64,000 nt of DNA from positions 156,625,332 to 156,689,331 of the forward strand of contig NC_051849.1 in the NCBI RefSeq assembly GCF_905115235.1, given 5' to 3'. Positions 13,701 to 25,700 of the stretch are shown here, piece after piece. Under the pieces are notes generated by a model that searched no databases, was not told the origin of the DNA, and saw only the letters and a list, made by a program, of their open reading frames with translations. Numbering within the stretch: position 1 is the stretch's first letter; the number at the start of each line of letters is the position of its first letter. The stretch is from Hermetia illucens (lineage: Eukaryota; Arthropoda; Insecta; Diptera; Stratiomyidae). Both the position numbers and the translations under genes were made by a program.

Positions 13701-16700
13701 TCCATCTACCACGGCTGAATGAACAAAGATTGGTTCTTTCCTCTAATGTGAAGTATTTGGGTGTAATCCTGGATCCTAAGCTAAATTGGAGATTGAACAT
13801 AGAACTGAGGGTTAAGAAGGCCTGTATAGCCTTCTATGCCTGTAAGAGAACCTTTGCCAGGAAATGGGGTCTCCAGCCGAGGATGGTTCTCTGGATGTAC
13901 ACCGCTGTAGTGCGTCCGATCCTGACGTACGGATCTATTGTATAGTGGCAGGCTTTGAAGAAGAAATACAATAGAACGAAGCTTAATAGGATTCAAAGAA
14001 CCGCGTGTGCAGGTGCTACGGGGGCTCTGCAGTCTTGCCCGGCAGATGCTCTCAATGTACTCCTGCATCTCCTCCCCCTTGACCTCCACATCAAATATGT
14101 TGCAGCGTGCAGTGCCGTAAGACTGCGTGAGTCCGGATGCTGGGCAGCGAAGTCCTATGGCCACAGCAACATTCTAGATGAAATACCTCGAGAAATCTGG
14201 GCATCCCCCACGGACTATGTCACACGCAAGCTGAACTTCACGAGAAACTTTGCTGTGGACCTTCCAACCAGGGCAAAGTGGAAGACCGGCGGCGTGTTGC
14301 AAGACTATGACACGGTATTCTTTACGGACGGATCAAAGATGGCCTATGGAGTCGGCGCGGGGGTTTTCTCGAATACACACGGTGTATCCAAGTCGTATGG
14401 TCTCCCAGGTTTCACCAGTGTATTCCAGGCGGAAGTACTGGCGATATTGGAAGTCTGTCGATGGCTGGAGCGTGATTCGAGTCCCAAGCGTAACATAGCC
14501 ATTCTGACCGACAGCCAAGCGGCCATCAAGGCCTTGTACTCAACGACGACATCTTCCCGGTTGGTGGGGCAGTGCAGAGACACGCTCAACCATCTGGGCG
14601 GCACGCTCAAGATCACTCTCCTCTGGGTTCCCGGGCATAGGAACATAGAGGGGAATGAGCGGGCTGACGGATTGGCCAGGCAAGGCTCTGCTCTTGGCAG
14701 TCCCTCGGGGAACACAGTCGGTGTTCCGCTGGCGGCTGTCGGGGGCCGAGTCTACTCGCACTACCTAGCAGCCGCGGGCCTGAGATGGCGAAGGCTTACA
14801 AGCTGTGCCAAATCAAGGAGAATTTGGCCCGCTTATAACATAGCCCGATCACGAGAGCTCCTGTGCCAGACGCGTGCAAATGCATTCAAGATTACGGCGG
14901 TTTGCACGGGGCACTGGCCCATAGGGGACCATGCCGCTAGGCTCGGCTTACCCTACAACTCGCATTGCCGAAGCTGCGGAGAAGGAAGGGAAACCCTCAT
15001 GCACTTTCTCTGCGATTGCCCGGCTCTAGCTCGAGTCAGGCTGCGGACACTGGGTAAACCATTCTTTGGGGACCTCGGTGAGATTTCTAGTTACAGGGTC
15101 GGAGAGCTGCTTTCCTTCGTGAATGCTACGGGCTGGCTCTGAGGATCCGAGCCAGCTGGACTCCGCTTCCCTGTTCCTATAACAACAGTCACGGTCTTGG
15201 GAGTTTGTGGCATCAAAACGGCGCACCAAAGCGCTAATTGGGCTCCTCGGAGCGGCCACTGATACCTACCTACCTACCATACTATTATTAACTTGATTTG
15301 AACAGATATCTGTATGAAAGGTATTTCGGAGCCTAGGCACCATATAGTGGGAGCCTCTTGATTTTTCAGATTTTTTGGTTGGGCAGTTTCGGAGAATGGG
15401 TCCGTTAAAGAAATGATCATTTTCGACTCCCCTCACTCCTCACCTTTCCAACAAATGTCAAAATTAAGACCGGCTTTCGGAAAGTACTAATCGAGGTCTT
15501 TCGTTTGATACCCCACATGATTATATTTGCTGAAAAAAAATGTACACCTCCCTTTTGCATGTATGCTGCTTTGCTTTGACCGGAAAACATGGAGGGCTTT
15601 AATGGACCATGACACCTTTCCTCAAACACCATTTGATTGCCCTCTTACTGAGTCATGGACCTTGGTTAAATAGCTCTGAATTTGGAGGAGGCAAATAGAG
15701 TCGGAAGGTACACACCACCCCAAACAATCCAAGACTGAGGAGTCATTGCACTTTTCCTATCTGCGTTAATGGGCAGAACATCGAAGGCATTGCCAATTTA
15801 TATATTTAGAAGGCACCGTTTATGCCGACACTGAACCTGATACGCTTAACAGCGTAAGATCCACTTTCTAGGTCCACAATTTGGAAATGCAGCTATCTCA
15901 ACACTTTTTCGTTAATTAACACGTTCCCGTCGTATATGTTACAGCGCTGAGAATCTCTTCTCAGACGCTGGCGGCGTGTATGCTATGGCGCATTCCCACG
16001 AACCTTTTTTGTGCTTAGAGAACGCTGGTCACTTGTATGTTTGCTCACATTATACATTGGTACATTCATACCAACTTAAAATGAAGCCGTCACACGTGTT
16101 CTTTCTGTGTTGCTGTGTGGGAACAGCACATGGAAAGTGAGCGCCACTGTTACTCGAAAAGTCCAAGTCTTTCTTAACTTAACAATCATGTGGGGTATCA
16201 AATCAAAGGTTTCGATTTGTACAACTTATAATCATCAGGTTTTGCAGTGGTTTAGGCTATACTAAAGAGCATTATGTTACCAAGTTTGGTGGAAATCGCA
16301 CTATCACTAAATGATAATAGATAGAAGTTTTTTCCTTTGTGCAAATTTATTGCAATATAAGATTAGAATGTGAATATCACAGGAAAGTGAATAATGTCCA
16401 GTCAAACATTCTTGTACACTGGAATCCCGATTATTTGCATAGCCAAACCCAAGCAAATCATTTCTCAATAAGGGCATCGCTTGTTGTGCTGTATGGCAAG
16501 CAGCGCAATCCTGTTAACATCAAAATTTACTAAGATTACGGGCTTCAATTACAGGTGGCAAGTATGGAATACGTTATTTGGTTCGATAGCGTTCACCGCT
16601 GACAGTTACATCTTGTCTGCTTTAATTTTTGAAAAAACATGACGGACGGTTCCACCTGCTCACAAACCCCACCAAACCGTTGTTTTCTGTGGATATAGTG

Positions 16701-19700
16701 GTAACTCTTGAAACTGTCAGTCCAAGCACGACATTTTTGGTTACCATATATATCTATATATATATTAAAGAAATAAATATTATGCTCATCCTAAACAAAC
16801 ATTGTCTATTATCGCATACTGATGTGAGTATATCGCACCCTTGCGACAAAAATATCGTAACTCAAGTTTTTCGGGAATCGCAAAAAAAGAAGTGAATTTT
16901 CTCTTCGTTCGAAGCCAGGTGTTTGCTTCTCATTCCTTGAAATGGAGACCGCGCGCCTTTCGACATATTTGAACCTGCTCGTAATGTAAATATTAAGGTT
17001 TTAACAGTTATGACTGTTTTTATGTTTTTTTTTTTTTTGAAAAAAATTCGCAAATATAATTTTGAATTAATCGAAGTGTTGTAAAGTGTCATCTAATGGC
17101 AACTATTTGCATTGCGGCTCCGGGGGGCGTCTACTAATGGCGTAGCAAGTCATTAGTAGATGGCGGACTGCAAACCAGTGGAATTGATTGAATTCATTTG
17201 GAATACAAAACTTCGACCCTGTTAGTTATAGTTGGATTGCCTTCAGAATTGTGCCTTATGTTATCGCTAATACTTCCAGCATAAACTTAAGGAGGGTTTC
17301 ACTCTTGATCGCGAATTAAGCTCCTTTTCTCGAAATTCTCAATATTAACGCAGGTATGAATGTTTAAAGTTTTTCAGAAGATTCCTCCACTTTCCGACCA
17401 TATTTCCAGCATCTGGACCCCCCAACCTATATACAGTTTGAAGGTTCTAATTCACCTCTTCACTTGTGATCACGAATTAAGCTCCTTTTCTCGGTAAATT
17501 TCTAAAATATAGTGTAGTATTATTATTAACATATTTCATGCAGATATCGCAATGGAATATATTTTGAAGCCTAGATTTTGTAAGATGCATCGCTGTGATT
17601 TTTTTTTAGATCTGCTTCACTTTTTGGTGCACACATTTTGCGTTCTCACTTCCCTATGTTTCACCCAACATAAGAAAGAAGATCATTTTCAAAAAATATT
17701 AATTGAGGTCTTTCGTTTTGTATCCGAACCACTCACCAACTTTCGTGATGATAGCTCCAGCCGTTTCGGAGTAAATCTCGTGTGACAGACGGACAGACCG
17801 GCAGACATTGAAGTGATTTTAGTAAGGTTTTGTTTCACACAAAACTTAAAAAGGTACAAATGAACCACACTTTAGAATCCACTTCAGGTTGCCAGTCATG
17901 TGAAGGATTCGAGAGATTTTAGAAAACAAAAAAATTATGCTTTTGTTGTTTTTTGCTTGCCATCTTTCTCTACTACGTATTTCCTTGTTGGCAAACACAT
18001 AAGAATTCCTCGAAGGAGATTTTTTTTCACAAAAATTTATTACAATAAATGACAATTCAAAGTGGAAAATATGTATTTGTACTTCTAAGGATATCTGTTT
18101 TGAACGATTGCACTGAATGTTTTTATTAATCCCACATTTTTATCTTTATTTGTATAATACAATTGCTTTGTACAGTAAGCTGGGAAAATATACATTGCCC
18201 CCACAGGCAATTCTTTAGTTTTCAAATGATTCACATTCTTGATTGCTTCGCTTGAATTCGAATCGTAAAAGTGTCCACCATACTTGGGAATAACTTGAAG
18301 AATCGTATAACACCCTGTACTCACAGGTAAAGGGGGTATCGGTTCTGTGGTGAGCAATTCGCCAAATTGCTCCTTCATAATTTCGTTGGTTATTTGTGAG
18401 CTCCTGTAACCGCAGAACATTTGTTCCAGTTTTTCTTCGGTTCTCGGAGGAATCCGTTTGAATGGCCCAACTAAACGATTGTTTTGAAGCGAGAGGAGTA
18501 ATAATTTCAATATATGAGCTCGTAACACCCTGAAATCACTTTCGTCTAAAGATTGTATTCTCTTGATCCAACTATACCCGATTTCTTGCAATTCCAGAGG
18601 GTTGATGGTACGCGCGAAGAGATTAGCCAAGTGGAGATTGAAGTCCCAGTCTGCAAGGATCTCGTTGGTGTCCATAGTGTCACATATAAGATAAATTGAA
18701 CAAAATAATAATAAGAAACTTGAGTGGGAGTTGACAAATTTTTCAATGATATTTGGAATGGCACTTCATCTAGTCTACAGTTGATTTTAGTGAAAAGGAT
18801 ATGAATACGATTCTATACACAAGAAAACTCAAATTCAACTTCTTTTTAATGATTATTAGCAAACAAAATAAACTTTCATTTCAGGCGGAGCTCCTTTTAG
18901 CAGCTGGCGCGGAACTCAACGCCACGAATTTCGCAGAGAGGACTCCATTAATGATTGCTGCTCAAAGTCAAAATTGGGATATAGCGTATTATCTGATTGC
19001 GAAAAATGCCCGATTGAATCTGCAAGATCATAAAGGTGGTTTCCCAGGAATCCGCGGGTTTTTCATGATTAATATAACTTCTTACTTATTCCAGGCTACA
19101 CGGCCCTTTACTTTGCAGCCGTCACAAACAACCTCTCCTTGGTCTCTTATTTGGTTCAGTGTGGAGCACGTCTCTTTGTAACACATTACCTCCTGCACTT
19201 CTGCGTTCGTAACAATCTTCAACAAATGGCAAAGCTACTAATCGATGCCGGTGAAAATATGAATGTTCGTGATTCCGCGGGCTGTACGCCACTTTTCCAT
19301 GCGATTAAACAGTGCAATGAGGATATGGTGGAATTTTTATTGGAGAATGGAGCTCAAAGGTTCGGTCGTGATGATAATGTGGTTCAAGAACTTCACGTTG
19401 CAGTACAAAATGCTGACAGCGTAGAACAATTTGCAAAAGTTGCACGTGTGCTAATTACTTATGGTGTTTCGATAAATGATTATAATTATTGGTGCGAAAC
19501 GCCAACGATGCTAGCGATTATGTTGGATAAATATAAGATAGCGGAATTTCTTATCAAAGAAGGCGCAGAAGTGAATAAAGGACGGAGCGAGAATATTGTT
19601 GATAATTTTCTGTTGGCACGGCGTACAACGAATCTGAATTTGCTGATATTGCTTGGTAAGTTCATTGAATTTTATAAAGTATATTACAGTATTTCACAAT

Positions 19701-22700
19701 GAAGTCAGTTGTTCTGTGGCGGGTTTCATAACGTCACTTACTGTCATACAGAAAAACATTTCCCGTTGCCAATGCCTGAAAATTCTCCTTTTGGCGACAA
19801 GAACTTTGTTGTAATTGAACATTAAAGAAGTGAACTATTCCATATAATCCAAGAGATTTTCTTGATTGCATGTTCTCCTTATCTTTATCTCGTGTCTAAT
19901 TACAACATATCCGCACCCCTCTCTTTGATTGCTAAAAATCCTATTTTTCAATTCAATAATTATTATTTTTTTATAAAATTATATTTTTTTCTTCTTTTCT
20001 TAGTTCTGGCAAGCGTTCCCAATTTTACTACCTGTTATAAACCATGTCCCACAACACATTCCAACTTCCTTGCTCCAAATGCGCGTTGTTTTCTGCATTT
20101 TGGTGGTAGTAAACGCAATCGTTCAAAGTGAATAAATATAGTCGCTATGAGGATGAGTCGGGGCTATATATATGTATTGATGGATGGCGAGGTTTTTGGC
20201 TAATGTCTCGCCATAGAGGAAAGCTACATTTGGGAGTCTTTTCGATACAAAGACAGACCAAATCGAACAGAATTGCGGTTGATTTTGGTAGTTCGGGGTC
20301 ATTAGTTGCGCTACGCAAGTGGCCAATATAGTTATGTCAGCTCCCATTGTGATGCTCAGAAGAAAATCAGTTCGGAAAGTATTCAACGGTGCAAAGTGGC
20401 GCTAAGCCTAGAAGAAGAAATCGAAAATTTCCTAGGCCGGTGGCATCACAATATCAGCTCACAAAGCAAATGTTCGAGAGGACTTCGCACAGTTTCTGTG
20501 ACTCTGTGAGTAAATTATTAGGTTGTTGCAAATGAAATGTCGGATATTTGAGTAAAATTTCAAAAAACTATAACTTTTATGAAAATTAATTTTATTAGTC
20601 AAAATAAGAACCAGCGGCTTCAATGCACTTCTCCCAACGAGATACAAGGGCATTTATTCCAGTTTCGTAAAAGTCTGGGTTTCTAGAGCTAAGAAATTCT
20701 TCAAAGGCACTTTTGACAGCTACTTCATTGCTGAATTGTTTCCCCGCCAAAAAGTGATCCAAATGCTTAAAAAAGTGGTAGTCGGTTGGCGAGAGGTCGG
20801 GTGAATATGGTGGATGAGGAAGAGTCTCATATCGTAATTCATTTAATTTTTGGACCGTCATTCTGGAAACATGAGGTCGGACGTTATCATGGAGCAGTAT
20901 CACTCCATCTCTGTTGACCAATATAGGCCGCTGAACACGTAATTTCTCGTGCATTTCATCAAGTTGGGCACAAGCTGTTGTAAGTGCCGAGATACTGTCG
21001 AATAGTGTACGCCTATTTTCTCTGCAATGTCACGAATCGATGATCGGGGATCAGATTCCACTATCAAACGCAACTCGTCGTTGTCGATCGATGGTCCTGG
21101 GTGTCCACGAGGTTCACTTTGGAGTGTCATGTCGCCTGATCGGAATTTTTCGAACCACCGCTGTGTCGTTCGTTCGTTTGCTGCGTCAGCTCCAAATGCT
21201 CTGCAAATGTTTCTGGTTGCCTCCGCTGCGTTGTGACCAAGTTTAAATTCATATAGAAAAAGTAGACGTTTTTGACTCCCTTCCATGCTTTTTTCTTTGA
21301 GTTTTACTTGGAACTTCAATGACGATTGAAACTGAAATGACTCCTTGATCGAACGAACGACTATTTATACTCAATTATCCCATACCACCAGAGTCACCTT
21401 GCGGCAGTTTTAAACATTAAAATCATAACTAACTTCACTTCATTGAAAAATCCGACATTTCATTTGCAACAACCTAATAGATAAGATCATGGAAAATTTG
21501 GAGGAATGGTTTTGCGGAACTCTAAGGTAAGGTTGTAAAATCTGATGAACATTTCCCTAACAGAAACTAGCATGACAATAAACTCATAACTAGGTAGGCG
21601 CACGAGAAAGGTCAAAGACATCGTGAATATTTAAAATAATTTTTTTAGTTTAATTAGTTTATGTTGAAACTCAGCAAGAGTATTTCCTATCCCCACTTTA
21701 ATATATTTTGACCGAAAGCAAGGAGGAGTGAAAGCGTCTTGAAAAATCCTGGGGGAGCTGTTGGATTTCAGCGAACCGTGAACGATGGGTTGAATGCCAT
21801 CATATACTTTTGAGGAAGAGACTGTTCTTAAAACAACGATTCAAAAGTGACTGATTAAATGAAGGTTTCTGGATCTCTACGGCTTCGGGAATTTATAGAT
21901 TCGGTGATTTTATTGGAAATTGTGTGGGTGTTCTCCATTTTTAATTCCATATATTTAAGGTAAGAGCGTCATAAGCAAAGCCGAGGGTTTCTTTGCTGGA
22001 AACATTGTCGATGAGATTCCTCTAAGCTCGAACCAAGTTGTGATATTACGACTGACCTGTAAAAAGGGCTACAGCCTCCATCCATGTGTCTAATTTCTAA
22101 AACAATATCGAGTAAACTTCGAATGTATGAAAAAATATCTCAAAAGTTTAAACAAATCTAAGCAAGTGGTGGTGACATTTCAGAGAAAATTGTAGAAGTT
22201 GCAGAAAAAGTAAAATGGAAATGGAAAATGCTCAGCTTTCTCAAACTCGCAGAAAAAAGATTCAAGGTAATGCACTCAAACAGAGTAAAGCCTCTTGGTA
22301 CGCAGAGTTATTTATCGCTGGAATTGAAGTTTCTGCAGATCTGCTACTTTCATTCGTACGGGAATCATGGAAAGCCGGGGCTTTTTCCAGAGAATGAAAA
22401 AAGGGGATTATCGTTGAGATTCTAGAGAAGGGAACCCATTTTGCGTGTGATAATGGAAGAGGTATATGCTGGTTTCCGGTCCGGATCCTTTTGCATTGAT
22501 CACATCAACACTCTACGGATCATTTTGTAACAGTGCACGGAGTTTAGTTCTTCGCTTCACCAGCTCTTCATCGATTCGGGAAAGCTTTCGACAGCGTAAG
22601 CAAGGAGTATATCTGGCGTTCCCTACGTAGGAGGGGCATTTCGGAGAAACTAATTGTCAGAACGGCATACCATGCGCAAAATGTCACGTGCTGCACTGAG

Positions 22701-25700
22701 TCGAAACCTCTGAGGAATTTGAGGTCCAAAGCGGAGTCCGCCAAGGTCGCTTCTTGTCACCGATATTATTATTTCTTGTTATCGGTGACGTTCTTCATGC
22801 TGCCTTCTCCGAAGGACGTGGATGCATTCAATGGATTATGACGGCTTTCCTCAAACACCTCGACTGTGCTGATGACATCTGTTTGCTCCCACCGGGTCAT
22901 GGACCTCGACCAAATGGCTCTGGATTTGGAAAGAGAGGTAGGTAGATATTGAGTGAAGATAAGCACCAACGAAACTAAGGCTCTCAGTTTAATCGGTCAT
23001 CCCACTTTCCCTACCTACATTAATAGGCAGAGCATCGGAGACGTTGATCAATTTATATATCTAAGAAGCGTGGTCGATGAGATCGGAAAATGGAAGTGGC
23101 AGTGAATAGATCACACATTAAGGAGGGGGGAAATTGCATGCCACCCTAAGAGCACTTGGCCCAGAAAAATAAAGATGGAGTGCGGGCTCGGGGGGCCTGA
23201 AACTCATTTCGGATAACCGCGAGTTATGTATGGTTGACGCGCTATTTTCCATTAACAGGTAAATGGAGAACCATATACAAAATTCAAATAGAGTTCCGGG
23301 TATCCATATAGAATATCATCGTTAGTATTCAGTCTTTTTGCAATAGCTCGCATAGTCCATGTTATTGCATCCACAGAAGCTAAAATTGTTTCTGTTTTTA
23401 AAACGCACTCCCATGTCCACTGTGCCTTAAATGTGGTTTAGAACAAGTTCAGCTGCTTTCTCTAAATTTTGGCTGATATTTTCAATTACGATGCAGCTGT
23501 GACAAAGTACATTATATTTCCGATTGCCTTATGATATGGCAAATCGATCACTTCGTCCATCTCTAAATCTCGCAAGATTTTATAAATTGAATCGACTTCC
23601 TGTTATAGGCGAAAGGCCGATGCGACGTTTTATTGCCAAGATTAGCATATCATTCTCGTCATTGCGGGCAAATACCCATAGATCCGATTCACATGCCGTA
23701 AAATCGAACCTGTCGATAAATGAAATAGTGTCCCAGCTCTAACTACGTGAGTTCTGTTTCATTCCATACAAGCTGCTGACTAGCTGGCATACACGTCGTC
23801 ATATGTATCCAATTTGCTGACTCATGAAGACAATCTTTTTAGGTCACTATTTGGAAATACCGTTTTAACTTCGAATTACTATCTCGTAAATGCTTGAATT
23901 GCTCTAATCAATGTAAACTTCATCACAGGGTTGAATGTTTCAATAAAGCTCATTGCTGTACTCCTGCGTGAACTCTCAACTACCTTATAGCGAGCAATAC
24001 TTCGATCTGGTTTCTTCATTATTTTGTAGACACATTAACTGAAACTAGTCGGTCGTCCGTAGACACATTAATTGAAACTCGTCGGTCGACCAGAGCTTTG
24101 ACCAAAGTCCAGTAATGGTTTTTGATGAGCACAGATTTTGTGATCAGCCATTTGTATGTCTCCATTTCTTCTTCCCGAAGCAAAATATATGTCAGACACT
24201 TTACCGCTCTGATGAAGTTTCGAGTTTTTGTTCCAGCTGCTTTGCATTGCTTACATCGTCTTTATTTTGTTCTTCAAGCTTTGCCAACTTTGTCTTCAAC
24301 ATCAAAAGTTATCATAGTCACCTCATTCAAAAAATATCAGCTCATCGAGTTGAGGGTCATGGGTTGTCATAGAAGGTGCCTTGCATAGAGATTGACTTCG
24401 CGGCTACAACATCTAGCTATTGAACCCGGTTTTCGATTGGTTTTTGGTATATGCTCCTCGACAACGGTATCGCGTGTCCCAAAATGTTTGTTTTCTTCAA
24501 TTTGAGCGAGAATTCCTCCGATATCGGCTGTACATTCTGGATCTAACCGAAATAAGATGTAGGGAAAGTGCTGCTGGAGGGTGCTCCTCTCACTTCACCT
24601 GCATAGTGCTTTTTTTTTTAATTCTAAAAAGCCATTGCTAACAGCTACTACAGGATGCACTCTCATGACCTGAGAACTGCTTTTTGATAGGATCCTCACC
24701 GCAAGATTCCGTCATTGAAATTGTCGACATAGAGCAAGTTGGTTTCCGCTCTGGATCCTCTTATAGCGGCCAAATTAACATCCTTCCGATCAGTGTGCGG
24801 AGGTTAGAACCCTATCTCATTTGCTTTCATCGATTTCGAGAAACCTGTCTACAACGTAAAAGAGTGTGTGTGTGGAATGCTCTACGCAGTGGGTCATTCC
24901 GAAGAAATTAATAGCTATTATCAGGAACATCATATTAGGATGTAAAATGTTATGTGTTGCGTCGAGGTAAAATCTCATTCTCTCACCGTTGCTTTTTCTT
25001 CTCTTTACCGCAGATGGAAGAGAAACTTTTACTTTAATTATTGAACACTTTCTTGTTCACAATACATTTTATTTTTATTATTATGTTGGGTGCTTTCCCG
25101 ACTTGCTGGGTTCTTTCTTCTTCGCTGATTTCCTGACTTACAAAAATAATTTTTGGTGCTGAAGACATAGCCGAACCGATTACGAACCACGCCGAGGTTT
25201 TTAGTTTGACTAATCATCACACTCTTCCTATTTACATTAATGGGCAGAATTTCGAAGGCGTCGAGTAGTTTGTATATCTAGGAAGTGTGGTTCTTGCAGA
25301 CTTTGGCACCGAACTTGATATCGCTTGACGCATTAAATACACCGTTTTGTCCAAAATTCGGAATTGAAACTATTTAACACAAACACCAAGGTAAGACTGT
25401 TCCATGCCAATGTTTTCTCCGTCCTACTATATGGAAGTAGTACATGGAAAGGTGACCGATACTGTTATTCGGAACGAGTTACGGCAACCACATTGCTATT
25501 TATGAAGAATGCAAATTTCAGCAAATTGGCAGGAGCCGATAGCGATGTGTAGATGTGGATGGCGCCCCAGCCCTACATAGGGGTATGTATTTCTGTTTTT
25601 CGAATTGTTGCTGTTTTTCTTCGGAGGGTCCCACTTCTTCGGACTTTGTTAGCGTTTGCTTCTTCGCATTCGTCGATTCCTATCCAATGTGAAAATATTT

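Larger units (their letters stand above)
11318..15278 (+). mobile_element. Nearly whole Loa-like LINE, family F copy 1, with target-site duplication
   Basis: A 3961-bp element is flanked by exact 12-bp duplications ATACTATTATTA (11306-11317 and 15279-15290). It holds the last part of ORF1 and all of ORF2, followed by a 136-bp 3' UTR ending in TACC repeats. The 5' end is cut inside ORF1. The related site at 54521-54550 shows the target without the insertion. ORF2 order is endonuclease, RT, RNase H and a CCHC-like tail, which fits the Loa group (possibly the I group). It lies in intron 2 of the ankyrin/SOCS gene in the same orientation. Confidence 0.93.
10935..16330 (+). repeat. Unclassified interspersed repeat R, broken by three insertions
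   Basis: Segments 10935-11033, 11151-11317, 15279-15575 and 16186-16330 form one repeat when the three insertions are skipped. The same order of sequence (TAGTACGTAG, GTCTTGAATTTGCAA, CAGCCAAT, ACTATTATTAACTT or close variants) runs without breaks at 54275-54605. Later parts carry GTATTTCGGAGCCTAGGCAC and GATACCCCACATGA. R codes for nothing visible. A possible end with TTTTGTTTCACACAAAA lies at 17829, but the link is uncertain. Confidence 0.6.

Noticed and set aside
13165-13800. 211-codon minus-strand frame
   Set aside because: Shadow of LINE F ORF2 on the other strand; no protein family.
16745-16768. TATA-type promoter
   Set aside because: It is a TA microsatellite inside an intron with no gene start nearby.
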